The notes under the pieces: model-generated
Seen by the model: the letters and a program-made list of their open reading frames with translations, nothing else
Database searches by the model: none
What the model was told of the DNA's origin: nothing
Source: JAGNLM01 sp964439835
GTDB lineage: Bacteria; Pseudomonadota; Gammaproteobacteria; JAABTG01
Direction of reading: 5' to 3'
Length of the DNA: 64,000 bases
Assembly: GCA_964439835.1 (NCBI GenBank)
Contig: CAYTPQ010000009.1
Location: forward strand, 17,583 to 81,582
Made by a program: the position numbers and the translations under genes
Shown: one piece after another, positions 26,059 through 36,556 of the stretch
Layout of the letters: each line of letters begins with the position of its first letter
Numbering within the stretch: position 1 is the stretch's first letter

Positions 26059-28572
26059 TCACCGGAGCGGCAGGGGCGCCACCGGCCCGACGTGCCAGAT
26101 CCCGCTCGCGTACTCCGCAATGGTGCGGTCGGTGGAGAAGCGACCGCTCGCGGCGGTGTTGGCAATGCTCATGCGGGTCCAGCGCTCGGTGTCCTGGTAC
26201 GCCTCCGCCACCCTGCGCTGGGCCTCCACGTAGGCGTGGAAGTCGGCGGCGGTCATCCAGGGGTCGTGGGGGCTGGTGACGGCGGCGACGATCGGGTCGA
26301 AGATCCCCGGCTCGAAGCGGTTGAAGTGCCCCGCCCGCAGCAGGTCCAGCACCCGCCGGAGCTCTTCGTCCCGGGCGATGACCCCCTCCGGATCGTAGCG
26401 CTCGCGCAGCCCCTCGACCTCCTGGGCGGTGAGCCCGAAGAGGAAGAAGTTGGCGTCGCCGACGGCCTCGCGGATCTCGATGTTGGCGCCGTCCAGGGTG
26501 CCGATGGTGACGGCGCCGTTCATCATGAACTTCATGTTCCCGGTCCCTGAGGCCTCCTTGCCGGCGGTGGAGATCTGCTCCGAGAGGTCGGTGCCCGGCG
26601 CGATCACCTCCATGCCAGAGACGCGGTAGTCCGGCAGGAACGCGGCCCGCAGGTACCGCGCGACCGTCGGGTCCTCGTTCACCACACGGGCAACGTTGTT
26701 GATCAACTTGATGATGAGCTTCGCCATGGCGTAGCCAGGCGCCGCCTTGCCGCCGAAGATCACCGCACGTGGCGTCCAGCCGCCGGTCGCGCCGTCCTTC
26801 ACCCGCAGGTACAGGTGGATCAGGTGCAGCACGTTCAGGAGCTGGCGCTTGTACTCGTGGATCCGCTTCACCTGCACGTCGAACATCGCCTCCGGGTCGA
26901 CCGTGACGCCGCTCTCGTGCTGGATGAAGTCGGCGAGCCGGCGCTTGTTCGTCTGCTTCACCTGACGCCAGCGTTCACGGAAGCCGGCCTCGTCGGCGAG
27001 CGGCGCCAGCCGCGTGAGCTGCCCGAGGTCGGTCACCCAGCCCTCGCCGATCGACTCGTTGATCAAGCCGGCCAGGCCGGGGTTCGCGGAGGCGAGCCAG
27101 CGGCGCTGGGTCACGCCGTTGGTCTTGTTGTTGAACTTGTCGGGCCACAGCTCGTAGAAGTCCCGGAACAGCCCTTCGCGCAGCAGGCGGGAGTGCAGCT
27201 CGGCGACCCCGTTCACCGAGCAGCTCGCCACGATCGCCAGGTAGGCCATCCGTACCTGGGCGTCGTCGCCTTCCTCGATGATCGACATCCGGCCGAGGCG
27301 GGCGGCGTCCTCCGGCCAGCGCTGGGCGACCTTCGCCAGGAAGCGGGCGTTGATCTCGTAGATGATCTCGAGCAGGCGCGGCAGCAGGTTGCGGAACATC
27401 CGCACCGGCCAGCGCTCCAGCGCCTCCGGCAGGAGGGTGTGGTTCGTGTAGGCCATGGTGTGGCTGGTGATGCCCCAGGCCTGCTCCCAGCCCATGCCGT
27501 AGACGTCCATCAGCAGGCGCATCAGCTCCGCGACCGCGATGGCGGGATGGGTGTCGTTCAGTTGGAAGCAGTTCTTGTCGGCAAACTCGCTGAAGTCGTT
27601 GCCGTGGAACCGCTGCCACTGCCGGATCACGTCCTGGATCGTCGCCGAGGCGAGGAAGTATTGCTGGCGCAGGCGCAGCTCCTTGCCGTTCTCGCTGGCG
27701 TCGTTCGGGTAGAGCACCATGGTGATGTGCTCGGCCGCGTTCTTCGCAGCGACGGATTCGGGGTAGCTGCCGGCGTTGAACTCGCCGAGGTTGAACTCAT
27801 CCGTGGCGGCCGCCTTCCACAGGCGCAGGGTGTTGACGGTGCCGTTGCGGTAACCGGGGATCGGGATGTCGTAGGGGACCGCCAGCACGTCGTGACTGTC
27901 GACCCAGCGCACCCGCCACTCGCCCCGGTCGTCGTGGTAGGCCTCGGTGCGCCCGCCGTACTGGACCCGCCGGGTGTACTCCGGGCGCTCCAGCTCCCAG
28001 GGGTTGCCGTCGCGCAACCAGTGGTCGGGCTCCTCGATCTGGAACCCGTTCTCGATCCGCTGCCGGAACATCCCGTACTCGTAGCGGATCCCGTAGCCCA
28101 TCACCGGCAGCTGCAAGGTGGCGCAGCTGTCGAGGAAGCAGGCGGCGAGCCGGCCGAGGCCGCCGTTGCCGAGCCCCGCGTCGTGCTCGGCGTCCGCGAG
28201 CTCCTCCAGCGAGATCCCCAGGTCGTAGAGCGCCCGGTTGACCGCCTCGGTCACGCCCAGGTTGAGCATCGCGTTGCCGAGCGTGCGCCCCATCAGGAAC
28301 TCCAGCGAGAGGTAGTGCACCCGCCGGCAGTCCTTCTCGTAGTAGGCGTAGAAGGTGTTCTTCCAGCGCTCCATCAGGCGATCGCGGATCACCATCGCAA
28401 TCGCCTCGAACGGGTAGTGAACCGACCGGCAGTGCTTGTCCCGGCCGAGCGTGTGGCTGAAGTAGCGGCGGAAGTCCTGGGAGAGGCTCGCCGCGTCCAG
28501 GCTCAGGGCGGGGAGCTCGGTGAGCTGGGGTACCGGGTGGCTGTTGCGGAGCGACTTGCTGCGGGGCGGCAT
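26059..28572 (-). CDS. glgP: Glycogen/alpha-glucan phosphorylase
   Basis: This 837-residue PLP enzyme releases glucose-1-phosphate from glycogen or maltodextrins. The PLP lysine lies in EASGTGNMKFMMNGAVTIG near residue 680, the family signature. Conserved glucan-site motifs include GLGNGGLGRLAACFLDS near 128 and KRIHEYKRQLLN near 565. The start at 28572 is supported by an AGGAAAGGA ribosome region and a consensus -10 box further up. The extension to 28722 is non-homologous. No other glycogen genes are adjacent, so it works with an unlinked pathway. The N-terminus is compact, without the extended regulatory segment of eukaryotic enzymes. glgP and malP cannot be separated by eye. Confidence 0.95.
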   Translation of the reverse strand: MPPRSKSLRNSHPVPQLTELPALSLDAASLSQDFRRYFSHTLGRDKHCRSVHYPFEAIAMVIRDRLMERWKNTFYAYYEKDCRRVHYLSLEFLMGRTLGNAMLNLGVTEAVNRALYDLGISLEELADAEHDAGLGNGGLGRLAACFLDSCATLQLPVMGYGIRYEYGMFRQRIENGFQIEEPDHWLRDGNPWELERPEYTRRVQYGGRTEAYHDDRGEWRVRWVDSHDVLAVPYDIPIPGYRNGTVNTLRLWKAAATDEFNLGEFNAGSYPESVAAKNAAEHITMVLYPNDASENGKELRLRQQYFLASATIQDVIRQWQRFHGNDFSEFADKNCFQLNDTHPAIAVAELMRLLMDVYGMGWEQAWGITSHTMAYTNHTLLPEALERWPVRMFRNLLPRLLEIIYEINARFLAKVAQRWPEDAARLGRMSIIEEGDDAQVRMAYLAIVASCSVNGVAELHSRLLREGLFRDFYELWPDKFNNKTNGVTQRRWLASANPGLAGLINESIGEGWVTDLGQLTRLAPLADEAGFRERWRQVKQTNKRRLADFIQHESGVTVDPEAMFDVQVKRIHEYKRQLLNVLHLIHLYLRVKDGATGGWTPRAVIFGGKAAPGYAMAKLIIKLINNVARVVNEDPTVARYLRAAFLPDYRVSGMEVIAPGTDLSEQISTAGKEASGTGNMKFMMNGAVTIGTLDGANIEIREAVGDANFFLFGLTAQEVEGLRERYDPEGVIARDEELRRVLDLLRAGHFNRFEPGIFDPIVAAVTSPHDPWMTAADFHAYVEAQRRVAEAYQDTERWTRMSIANTAASGRFSTDRTIAEYASGIWHVGPVAPLPLR

Positions 28573-28881
28573 GGGTGGGTCCTTTCCTGACCAGGCGCTG
28601 GCGGTTCGACGCATTATAGTCAGGCGCCCGGCCCGCGAGGACGGGACAAGGCTCGTTCCCGCGGGGTTGCCCCCCGTACCGGCCGGTACGGGGGGTGGCG
28701 GCCGCCGGGTGCAGCCAGGCATGGCAATCGCGCGGGAAGTGTGCTTTCATACCGCCGCCTGCAGTCACTTCCCGTCGGTCGTTCCGGAAAATCCCGCTGG
28801 GCCTACCCCGTAACACCCCCGCCGAGAGCCTGCAAGCAAGGCAAATGCTCTGAACGATTCTTTGAGGAAAGGCAGTTATAT
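28573..28881. other. Divergent intergenic region between glgP and the cold-shock gene
   Basis: This 309-base gap carries the glgP promoter side (TATAAT on the minus strand at 28613-28618, 41 bases before the glgP start) and the 5' region of the cold-shock gene. A CCGTACCGGCCGGTACGGG palindrome lies at about 28675-28693, 20-odd bases long overall and possibly a protein-binding site or hairpin. The stretch before the cold-shock start is comparatively A/T-richer and ends in a GAGGAAAGG ribosome site. I see no further gene in it. Confidence 0.5.
28613..28618 (-). promoter_or_regulatory. Consensus -10 box for glgP
   Basis: On the minus strand this reads TATAAT, preceded by TGAC, and lies 41 bases upstream of the glgP ATG. 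I see no good -35 box at 16-18 bases. Confidence 0.5.
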
Positions 28882-29085
28882 ATGCGTACTGGAACAGTGA
28901 AGTGGTTCAACGATGCCAAGGGTTTTGGCTTCATCGCCCCGGCCGACGGTGGTGAGGACGTGTTCGTGCACTACAGCGCGATCGCGGGCTCCGGCTTCCG
29001 GTCCCTGGCCGAGGGGCAGCGGGTCAATTTCGAGGTAGAGAAGGGGCCGAAGGGCCTGCAGGCCCGGCAGGTGAGCCCCGCCTGA
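28882..29085 (+). CDS. Cold-shock domain protein (CspA family)
   Basis: This 67-residue OB-fold protein binds single-stranded RNA and DNA and acts as an RNA chaperone. RNP1 is KGFGFIAP (residues 13-20) and RNP2 is VFVHYSAI (near 29-36), both intact. The start MRTGTVKWFNDAKG has a good ribosome site, GAGGAAAGG. The gene is monocistronic, ending in a clear intrinsic terminator. Whether it is cold-induced or constitutive cannot be told from the protein; the preceding A/T-richer leader is compatible with a structured 5' UTR. Confidence 0.96.
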   Translation: MRTGTVKWFNDAKGFGFIAPADGGEDVFVHYSAIAGSGFRSLAEGQRVNFEVEKGPKGLQARQVSPA

Positions 29086-29109
29086 GGCACAGTCGAGCCG
29101 CTTCGACGC

Positions 29110-29140
29110 GAAGCCCCGCCCCGTGCGGGGCTTCGTCTTT
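29110..29140 (+). terminator. Intrinsic terminator of the cold-shock gene
   Basis: A perfect 10-bp GC-rich stem (29110-29119 with 29125-29134, loop CCCGT) is followed by GTCTTT. It lies 25 bases after the cold-shock stop and before the convergent corA stop, so it may serve both. Confidence 0.85.
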
Positions 29141-29166
29141 CTGGGGGCCGCCGGCCGCCGCGCGCC

Positions 29167-30129
29167 CTACTTGAGCCAGCCGCGGCGGCGGAAGTACCAG
29201 AACGGGGCCAGCACCGACAGCCCCATCAGCGCCAGCGCGAAGGGGTAGCCGAAGGCCCAGTCCAGCTCGGGCATGAAGCGGAAGTTCATGCCGTAGACGC
29301 TGGCGATCAGGGTCGGCGGCAGCATGGCCACGGAGGCCACCGAGAAGATCTTGATGATCTTGTTCTGGTTGATGTTGATGAAGCCGACGGTGGCGTCCAT
29401 CAGGAAGTTGATCTTGTCGAACAGGAACGAGGTGTGCCCGTCGAGCGACTCGATGTCGCGCAGGATCTGGCGGGCGTCCTCGGCCTGGCTGTCGTTCAGG
29501 AGCCGGCTGCGCATCAGGAAGGACACGGCTCGCCGGGTGTCCATGACGTTACGCCGGATCCGGCCGTTCAGGTCCTCCTGCTGACCGATGGCCGCAAGCA
29601 CGCCACCGGCCTCCTCGTCCGTCAGTCGCTCGTTCAGCACCCGTGCGCTCACCTGCTCGAGGTCGGCGTAGATCCCCTCCAGGGCGTCGGCGGAATACTC
29701 GGCGTCGGTGGCGTACAGGTCCAGGAGCACGTCCTTGTGGTCGCGCACGTAGCCGGCCTGGTGCCGGGCCCGCAGCCGCAGCAGCCGGAACACCGGCAGG
29801 TCCTCGGCGTGCAGGCTGAAGAGCACGTCGTGGAACAGCACGAAGGCCACCGTCACCGAGGTCGACTCCTCGTCCCGGTCGAGGAGGAAGTCCGAGTGGA
29901 TGTGCAGCTCGCCGTTCTCCTCCTCGTAGTAGCGCGCGCTGGCCTCGATGTCCTTCAGGCTCTCCGGCTCGGGCAGCGCCAGGCCGAAGACCTCGAGCAC
30001 CCAGCTGCGCTCGTCCTCGGTCGGCCCGGTCACGTCGACCCAGATCGGCTGGCCGGCGGCCAGGTCTGCCTGGGAGTCGACGAGTACCTGCTGCAGGCGG
30101 CCCTGACGCAGCTCGAAGGCATTGATCAT
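29167..30129 (-). CDS. corA: CorA-family magnesium/cobalt channel
   Basis: This 320-residue inner-membrane channel conducts Mg2+ and some Co2+ or Ni2+. The cytoplasmic funnel domain covers residues 1-260, ending in a long stalk helix. TM1 near 265-285 ends with the selectivity motif YGMNF (SVYGMNFRFMPELDW), which is diagnostic. TM2 near 292-312 precedes a basic tail, RRRGWLK. The ATG at 30129 has an AGGAGA ribosome site; the in-frame extension to 30207 is non-homologous. It is convergent with the cold-shock gene and divergent from prfC. Length is standard. Confidence 0.94.
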   Translation of the reverse strand: MINAFELRQGRLQQVLVDSQADLAAGQPIWVDVTGPTEDERSWVLEVFGLALPEPESLKDIEASARYYEEENGELHIHSDFLLDRDEESTSVTVAFVLFHDVLFSLHAEDLPVFRLLRLRARHQAGYVRDHKDVLLDLYATDAEYSADALEGIYADLEQVSARVLNERLTDEEAGGVLAAIGQQEDLNGRIRRNVMDTRRAVSFLMRSRLLNDSQAEDARQILRDIESLDGHTSFLFDKINFLMDATVGFININQNKIIKIFSVASVAMLPPTLIASVYGMNFRFMPELDWAFGYPFALALMGLSVLAPFWYFRRRGWLK

Positions 30130-30289
30130 GCGGGGTCTCCTGGGTAGGGCGGGGGAGGGACACCGACGCCCGCTCGCCGGGCGCAAGTATGGCCGACGGG
30201 ACGCCACCTGTCGTCCGGGCAGGCGGGCCGGGACCGTTGCGTCACCGGCCGGCGGAACGCCCCCGGCGAGACGGGACAGTCGCCCGCGT

Positions 30290-30358
30290 CGTCATTCCGG
30301 CGAATGCCGGAGTCCAGAGGAATCAGCCACCGGAACCCCGGCGTTCGCCGGGGTGACG
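30290..30358. repeat. CGTCATTCCGGCGAATGCCGG-type inverted repeat, copy 1
   Basis: This 69-base element has arms beginning CGTCATTCCGGCGAATGCCG and ending in GCGTTCGCCGGGGTGACG. A second copy, 69 bases long with the same layout, lies at 58564-58632. Its form matches the widespread proteobacterial intergenic repeat ending in GTCAT. It occupies the corA-prfC gap (30130-30446), which otherwise contains only promoter-like sequence. Confidence 0.8.
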
Positions 30359-30381
30359 GCAGAGCCAGTCCAGCCCTCCGG

Positions 30382-30387
30382 TATACT
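30382..30387 (+). promoter_or_regulatory. Candidate -10 box for prfC
   Basis: TATACT lies 60 bases before the prfC ATG and shortly downstream of the intergenic repeat. No clear -35 element is seen. Confidence 0.42.
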
Positions 30388-30446
30388 CGCCGCAGACGAC
30401 CCCGGCGGCCCACGCCGCCCTTTCCGAGTCCGTACCCCGAGCCGCC

Positions 30447-32033
<1,587 letters not shown>

Positions 32034-32048
32034 GTAGCGGTGTGGTAA

Positions 32049-32138
32049 TTCACCACAGAGTGCACAGAGAACACAGAGGAATCAGATAGTGCGCTCTATT
32101 GGGGTCTCCTCCGTGCTCTCTGTGTTCTCTGTGGTTCA
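32049..32138. repeat. Inverted CACAGAG-type repeat pair after prfC
   Basis: The left arm at 32049-32080 (CACCACAGAG, then CACAGAGAA and CACAGAGGA units) is mirrored at 32106-32138 (TCTGTGTTCTCTGTGG). Arms are built of 8-9-base units. It lies directly between convergent prfC and the DnaJ-domain gene and could act as a bidirectional terminator. Confidence 0.75.
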
Positions 32139-32162
32139 ATCGACTACAGGCTCAAAGCCCCG

Positions 32163-32909
32163 CTACGGCTCCGGCTTAAGCAAGAGATCCTTGGCGCGGT
32201 TGATGAGGGAGGCCAGGTAGTCGGAGCCGCCGCGGTCGGGGTGCATCTTCTGCATCAGGCGGCGGTGGGCGTCGCGCACCTCGTCCGCGGTCGCGCCGGG
32301 CTGCAGGCCGAGGATCTCCAGGGCCTGCTCGCGGGTCATGCCGCTGGTCGGCGCGGCCGCGGCACTGCTGGCGGGTCCGGCACCGGCCTGGGCACGCCAG
32401 GCGTCGCCGTGGTTGCGGTCGAGATAGGCCTCGAGCAGGGCGGCCGACTGGGGATCCTCCGCCCGGCAGTCGGCGAGCAGGTCAAGCAACGCCCCCAGGT
32501 CCAGGTCGGCCAGCGGTTGGCCGCGGTAGCGGCCCTCCAGCACGACCCCGGTGAGTGCCCCCGAGGCGTGGTCGAGCTCCATGCGCAGGAACCGCGTGGT
32601 CACGGTCGAGGCCTGCGCTCCCCCCGACCCCGACTGGCCCTTCAGCATCCGCATCAGCCGTTGAATGTGCGGCGCGAGCTGGAGCAGCACGAGCAGACGC
32701 TGCACCAGCGGCACGGCGGCGGCCAGCGCGGCGAAGACCCAGTTCAGCTTGCCGGTGGCGGCCAGGGTCACGGCCCCGCCGATCAGTACCCACAGCCCCA
32801 CGCGCCGGAGCACGCGGAGGACCTGCTTCGGCGGGGTGCGCGCGAACCAGCGCAGGAAGAGCAGGATGCCGACCACCAGGGCCAGCAGGATGATGACACG
32901 CCCGAGCAC
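32163..32909 (-). CDS. Membrane-anchored DnaJ-domain protein
   Basis: This 248-residue protein has TM segments near residues 4-20 (VIILLALVVGILLFL) and 39-70, a central region, and a C-terminal J domain (residues of about 193-245). The DnaK-stimulating HPD motif is in MQKMHPDRGGSDY near residue 228. J proteins with this TM-to-C-terminal-J order recruit DnaK to the membrane. The gene starts two bases from the stop of the VWA-like gene upstream on the same strand, and I recall the same pairing in other proteobacteria. A DnaK-dependent membrane quality-control role is plausible. Confidence 0.85.
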   Translation of the reverse strand: MLGRVIILLALVVGILLFLRWFARTPPKQVLRVLRRVGLWVLIGGAVTLAATGKLNWVFAALAAAVPLVQRLLVLLQLAPHIQRLMRMLKGQSGSGGAQASTVTTRFLRMELDHASGALTGVVLEGRYRGQPLADLDLGALLDLLADCRAEDPQSAALLEAYLDRNHGDAWRAQAGAGPASSAAAAPTSGMTREQALEILGLQPGATADEVRDAHRRLMQKMHPDRGGSDYLASLINRAKDLLLKPEP

Positions 32910-32910
32910 G

Positions 32911-33624
32911 TCAGCTTCGCCCGAGCTGGTGGCTCAGCCTCAGCACGGCCCCGCCCTGCCGGTCACCGAGCCGAGCTAGCGCGGCCCGGCCTCCCGAGGC
33001 GTAGACGGCGACCGCCGCCAGCAGGTCCCGCAGCTGCTGTGCGCTACCGGCGTCGAACTGACAGTAAGCCCCGTGGGTCAGCCTCGCGACCTCGCGGAAC
33101 GCCTGAGCCGCGATGGGGTCATTTCCTTCGTGGAACAGAAACGCAGGTACGCCGACCAGGGCGAGCTGGCCCGCTGCCTCTCGCAGCGCGCCGGGGTCTT
33201 CCTCCATGCAGTCGCCGACGAAGACGAGGGCGTTGACCCGGCGTTTCTCCGACTCGGCGCGGGCGTGCCGGAGGACCCGCACCAGCTGGGTCTCGCCGGC
33301 GCGGCAGCTGACGCCGGTCATCCGGGCGAGCAGGGCGGCGGGGTCGGAGGCCCAGGGAGAGGCCTCGAACTCGCGGAACCCGCGGTAGAAGCAGAGCTGG
33401 ACATCGAGCCCGCCGAGCTCGCGGGTCGCCTGGAACATCTCGCCCTGGATTCGGCACGCGACGTCCCACGTGGGCTCTCGGCTCGCCGTCGCGTCCATGG
33501 CAAACAGCAAGCGCCCCCGCTCGCTGCCCCCGGGCTGAACCGGGGTACGGGACAGGCGGTCGAGAAAGGCCTGGACCTCGGCAGCGGCTCCGGCCGTCGG
33601 CAGTCGGCGGGGGTCGTGGGTCAT
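32911..33624 (-). CDS. VWA-like protein paired with a DnaJ protein
   Basis: This 237-residue cytoplasmic protein has a von Willebrand factor A-like fold. The first strand and MIDAS-like segment reads RLLFAMDATASREPTWD near residue 35; the DxSxS motif appears as DATAS. A later strand, NALVFVGDCMEEDPG, is conserved in this family. The length agrees with related proteins I recall as neighbours of DnaJ-domain genes. The start MTHDPRRLP at 33624 fits; an upstream extension to 33789 overlaps the divergent diguanylate cyclase and is rejected. It probably acts with the J protein encoded immediately after it. The ligand or client is unknown. Confidence 0.78.
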   Translation of the reverse strand: MTHDPRRLPTAGAAAEVQAFLDRLSRTPVQPGGSERGRLLFAMDATASREPTWDVACRIQGEMFQATRELGGLDVQLCFYRGFREFEASPWASDPAALLARMTGVSCRAGETQLVRVLRHARAESEKRRVNALVFVGDCMEEDPGALREAAGQLALVGVPAFLFHEGNDPIAAQAFREVARLTHGAYCQFDAGSAQQLRDLLAAVAVYASGGRAALARLGDRQGGAVLRLSHQLGRS

Positions 33625-33704
33625 GGTGTGGCCGAAACTGTCGAGCCCTTTGCGCTTCCAGCCGGAACCTCTGGTCCCGGGCCGGCGGGGAAATCGCCCT
33701 TGAC

Positions 33705-33710
33705 TATACT
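33705..33710 (+). promoter_or_regulatory. Candidate -10 box for the GGDEF gene
   Basis: TATACT lies 51 bases before the TTG start, in TTGACTATACT. A good GGAGG ribosome site follows at 33751-33755, which decides the non-ATG start. Confidence 0.42.
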
Positions 33711-33760
33711 CTGCACCGAAGTGCACCGGCAAAGCGGCGGATCGCGCCGCGGAGGCCGCG

Positions 33761-35047
33761 TTGGACGCCCCATCCGTCACGCCTCGCACCCACTCCTCTG
33801 ACCCGGCTGGCCCCGTCGAGCGGGCCTCGCTGCGCCGGCGCCAGGTCGAGATCCTGTACGAGCAGTCTCTGTGGAGCCTGCCGGGCGGATTCGCGGCGGC
33901 GCTCGCGCTGGCGGCGGTGCTCTGGCCGGCGGCCCCGCGCGGACCGCTGCTGGGCTGGCTGGCCGTGATGGGCCTGGTGACTGCGGTCCGGCTCGCTCTG
34001 TCCCTGCACCATCGCCGGCGCGCGTTGGTCGACGACGGAGAGCGGCTGTGGCTGCGCTCGTATCTCGTGGGGTCCGTGGTCTCGGCCCTGATCTGGGCTG
34101 GCGGCGCGATCCTGGTGGCGCCCGCCGACTCGCTGCCGCAGTGGGGCGCCTACCTCTTGTGGCTCGGCGGGCTGGTGGCGGCGGGGGTGGCAACCCTCTC
34201 GGTGGTGATGGGGGCGTACCTCGCCTTCGCCCTGCCGGCGGTGCTGCCGGTCTCGGCCTGGCTGCTCCTCGGGCCCGACGCCGAGCCCTACCACCGGACG
34301 GTCGGACTCGTACTGCCGGTCTTCCTCGCCTTCATGATCGCCGCCGCGTGGCGGGTCAACCGCGCCATGGTGCGGGCCCTACGCCTGCAGTTCGAGAACC
34401 AGCAGCTCAACCTCCACCTGCGCGCCGACCTGGAGCGCCACGTGCACGTGGAGGCCCAGCTGCGCGAGGCGAAGCGTCGGCTGGAGGCGCTCGCGCGCGA
34501 GCTACGCCAGCTCTCGGCCGAGGACGGGCTGACCGGGATCGCCAACCGGCGGCACTTCGACCAGGTGTTGCTGCGGGAGTGGCGGCGTGCCACCCGCGGC
34601 CGTTACCCGCTGACCCTGGTCCTGCTCGACCTGGACTACTTCAAGGACTTCAACGACCGCTACGGGCACCAGGCGGGGGACGAGTGCCTGAGGGAGGTTG
34701 GCCAGGTGTTGCGGGCGCACTGCCGTCGGTCGGGTGACATGGCGGCCCGCTACGGCGGCGAGGAGTTTGCGGTGGTCCTGCCGGGCACGGGCAGGGAGGA
34801 TGCCCGCGAGGTCGCGGCCCGCATCTGCGCCGACGTGCAAGCCCTCGCCATCCCCCACGAGACCTCTCCCTCGGGCCCGGTGGTGACGGTGAGCGCCGGT
34901 GTGGCGAGCGTGGTCCCTGACCGCAACGGCGCCCCCGCGGACCTCATCGAGCTGGCCGACGGAGCGCTTTACCGCGCGAAGGGTAGCGGACGTAACCGGG
35001 TCTGCGTCGCCGGCGAGTCGCCCCGGCACCGCGTCGCGCGGGCCTGA
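33761..35047 (+). CDS. Membrane diguanylate cyclase (GGDEF)
   Basis: This 428-residue enzyme makes cyclic-di-GMP from GTP. About six TM helices fill residues 40-205, forming an integral sensory domain. A coiled coil (residues of about 215-250, VEAQLREAKRRLEALARELRQL) leads into the GGDEF domain. The active site RYGGEEF near residue 330 is intact, with DGLTGIANRRHF at the domain start. An inhibitory I-site, RSGD, sits five residues before GGEEF, implying product feedback. The start is TTG at 33761, with GGAGG at 33751-33755. It is convergent with spoVR. The signal sensed is unknown. Confidence 0.92.
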   Translation: MDAPSVTPRTHSSDPAGPVERASLRRRQVEILYEQSLWSLPGGFAAALALAAVLWPAAPRGPLLGWLAVMGLVTAVRLALSLHHRRRALVDDGERLWLRSYLVGSVVSALIWAGGAILVAPADSLPQWGAYLLWLGGLVAAGVATLSVVMGAYLAFALPAVLPVSAWLLLGPDAEPYHRTVGLVLPVFLAFMIAAAWRVNRAMVRALRLQFENQQLNLHLRADLERHVHVEAQLREAKRRLEALARELRQLSAEDGLTGIANRRHFDQVLLREWRRATRGRYPLTLVLLDLDYFKDFNDRYGHQAGDECLREVGQVLRAHCRRSGDMAARYGGEEFAVVLPGTGREDAREVAARICADVQALAIPHETSPSGPVVTVSAGVASVVPDRNGAPADLIELADGALYRAKGSGRNRVCVAGESPRHRVARA

Positions 35048-35052
35048 GACCT

Positions 35053-36546
35053 TTAGGCCCGGCACTCCTCGAGCTGGCGCGGGCGGCCCTGCTCGTCGAC
35101 GCTCTCGATGCGCACGGTGTAGCCCCACAGGCGCGCCACGTGCCGCAGCATCTCCGGCGTAGACTCGCCGAGCGGGCGCCGGTCGTGCATGTAGTGGCGC
35201 AGGGTGAGCGAGCGGTCTCCGTAGAGGTCGACGTCGTAGACTTGGATGTTCGGCTCGCGCTGCCCCAAGTTGTACTGCTCGGCCAGGGTCTGGCGCACGG
35301 CCCTGTACCCGGCCTCGTCGTGGATGGCGGTGATCTCGAGCTTTTCCTGGGTGTCGTCGTCCACCACCGCGAACAGCCGTAGCTGGCGGATCAGGGCGGG
35401 TGAGAGGTATTGGGCGACGAAGCTCTCGTCCTTGAAGTTACGCATGGCAAAGTCGAGCGCCTTGCGCCAGTCGGAACCCGCCAGGTCGGGGAACCAGCGA
35501 CGGTCTTCCTCGGTGGGGGCCTCGCAGATCCGGCGCAGGTCCTGGAACATCGAGAAGCCGAGGGCGTACGGATTGATGCCGCTGTAGCCCCGACGGTGGA
35601 ACGGCGGTTGGTACACCACCCCGGTGTGGCTGGTCAGGAACTCCAGCATGAAGCCGTCGGTGAGGCGCCCCTCCTCATAGAGGGTGTTGAGCAGCGTGTA
35701 GTGCCAGAAGGTGGCCCAGCCCTCGTTCATCACCTGGGTCTGGCGCTGGGGGTAGAAGTACTGGGCGATCTTGCGGACGATGCGCACGACCTCCCGCTGC
35801 CAGGGCTCGAGCCGGGGGGCGTTCTTCTCGATGAAGTAGAGCAGGTTTTCCTGAGGCTCGGGCGGGAAGCGCTTCTTGCGGCGCGTCCCGGCGGCCGCCT
35901 CGCGGGCGGGGAGCGTCCGCCAGAGGTCGTTCACCTGGGACTGCAGGTAGGCCTCCCGTTCCTGCTGGCGCTCGCGCTCGCGGGCGGCAGTGAGCCGCGC
36001 CGGCCGCTTGTAGCGGTCCACGCCCTGGTTCATCAGCGCGTGGCAGGAGTCGAGCAGCAACTCGACGGCCTCTTCGCCGTAGCGCTCCTCGCACTCGGCG
36101 ACGAAGTTGCGGGCGAACACCAGGTAGTCGAGGATGCCCTCGGCGTCGGTCCAGGTGCGGAACAGGTAGTTGCCCTTGAAGAATGAGTTGTGGCCGTAGG
36201 CCGCGTGGGCGATTACCAGGGCCTGCATCGTTATGGTGTTCTCCTCCATGAGGTAGGCGATGCAGGGGTTGGAGTTGATCACGATCTCGTAGGCGAGCCC
36301 CATCTGCCCGCGCTGGTAGCTCTTCTGGGTGGTGAGGAACTGCTTGCCGAAGGACCAGTGGTGGTAGCCGACCGGCATCCCCACCGAGGAGTAGGCGTCG
36401 ATCATCTGCTCGGAGGAGATGATTTCGATCTGGTTCGGGTAGGTGTCGAGGCCGTAGCCGGCCGCGACCCGGGCGATCTCCCGGTCGTACTTCTCGATCA
36501 GCTCGAAGGTCCACTCCGAGCCTTCGGATATCGGGTTACGGCTCAT
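35053..36546 (-). CDS. spoVR: SpoVR family protein
   Basis: This 497-residue cytoplasmic protein belongs to the SpoVR/YcgB family, named from a Bacillus spore-cortex gene but widespread in non-spore-formers. Typical motifs are NQGVDRYKRPARLT near residue 180, MNEGWATFWHYTLLN near 270 and NPYALGFSMFQDL near 325. The biochemical role is not established. It is the third gene of the prkA-yeaH-spoVR module, which in enterobacteria responds to starvation and stationary phase. Here a 144-base gap with a repeat separates it from yeaH, so it may have partly independent expression. Confidence 0.93.
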   Translation of the reverse strand: MSRNPISEGSEWTFELIEKYDREIARVAAGYGLDTYPNQIEIISSEQMIDAYSSVGMPVGYHHWSFGKQFLTTQKSYQRGQMGLAYEIVINSNPCIAYLMEENTITMQALVIAHAAYGHNSFFKGNYLFRTWTDAEGILDYLVFARNFVAECEERYGEEAVELLLDSCHALMNQGVDRYKRPARLTAARERERQQEREAYLQSQVNDLWRTLPAREAAAGTRRKKRFPPEPQENLLYFIEKNAPRLEPWQREVVRIVRKIAQYFYPQRQTQVMNEGWATFWHYTLLNTLYEEGRLTDGFMLEFLTSHTGVVYQPPFHRRGYSGINPYALGFSMFQDLRRICEAPTEEDRRWFPDLAGSDWRKALDFAMRNFKDESFVAQYLSPALIRQLRLFAVVDDDTQEKLEITAIHDEAGYRAVRQTLAEQYNLGQREPNIQVYDVDLYGDRSLTLRHYMHDRRPLGESTPEMLRHVARLWGYTVRIESVDEQGRPRQLEECRA

Positions 36547-36556
36547 TGCTCGTCAC

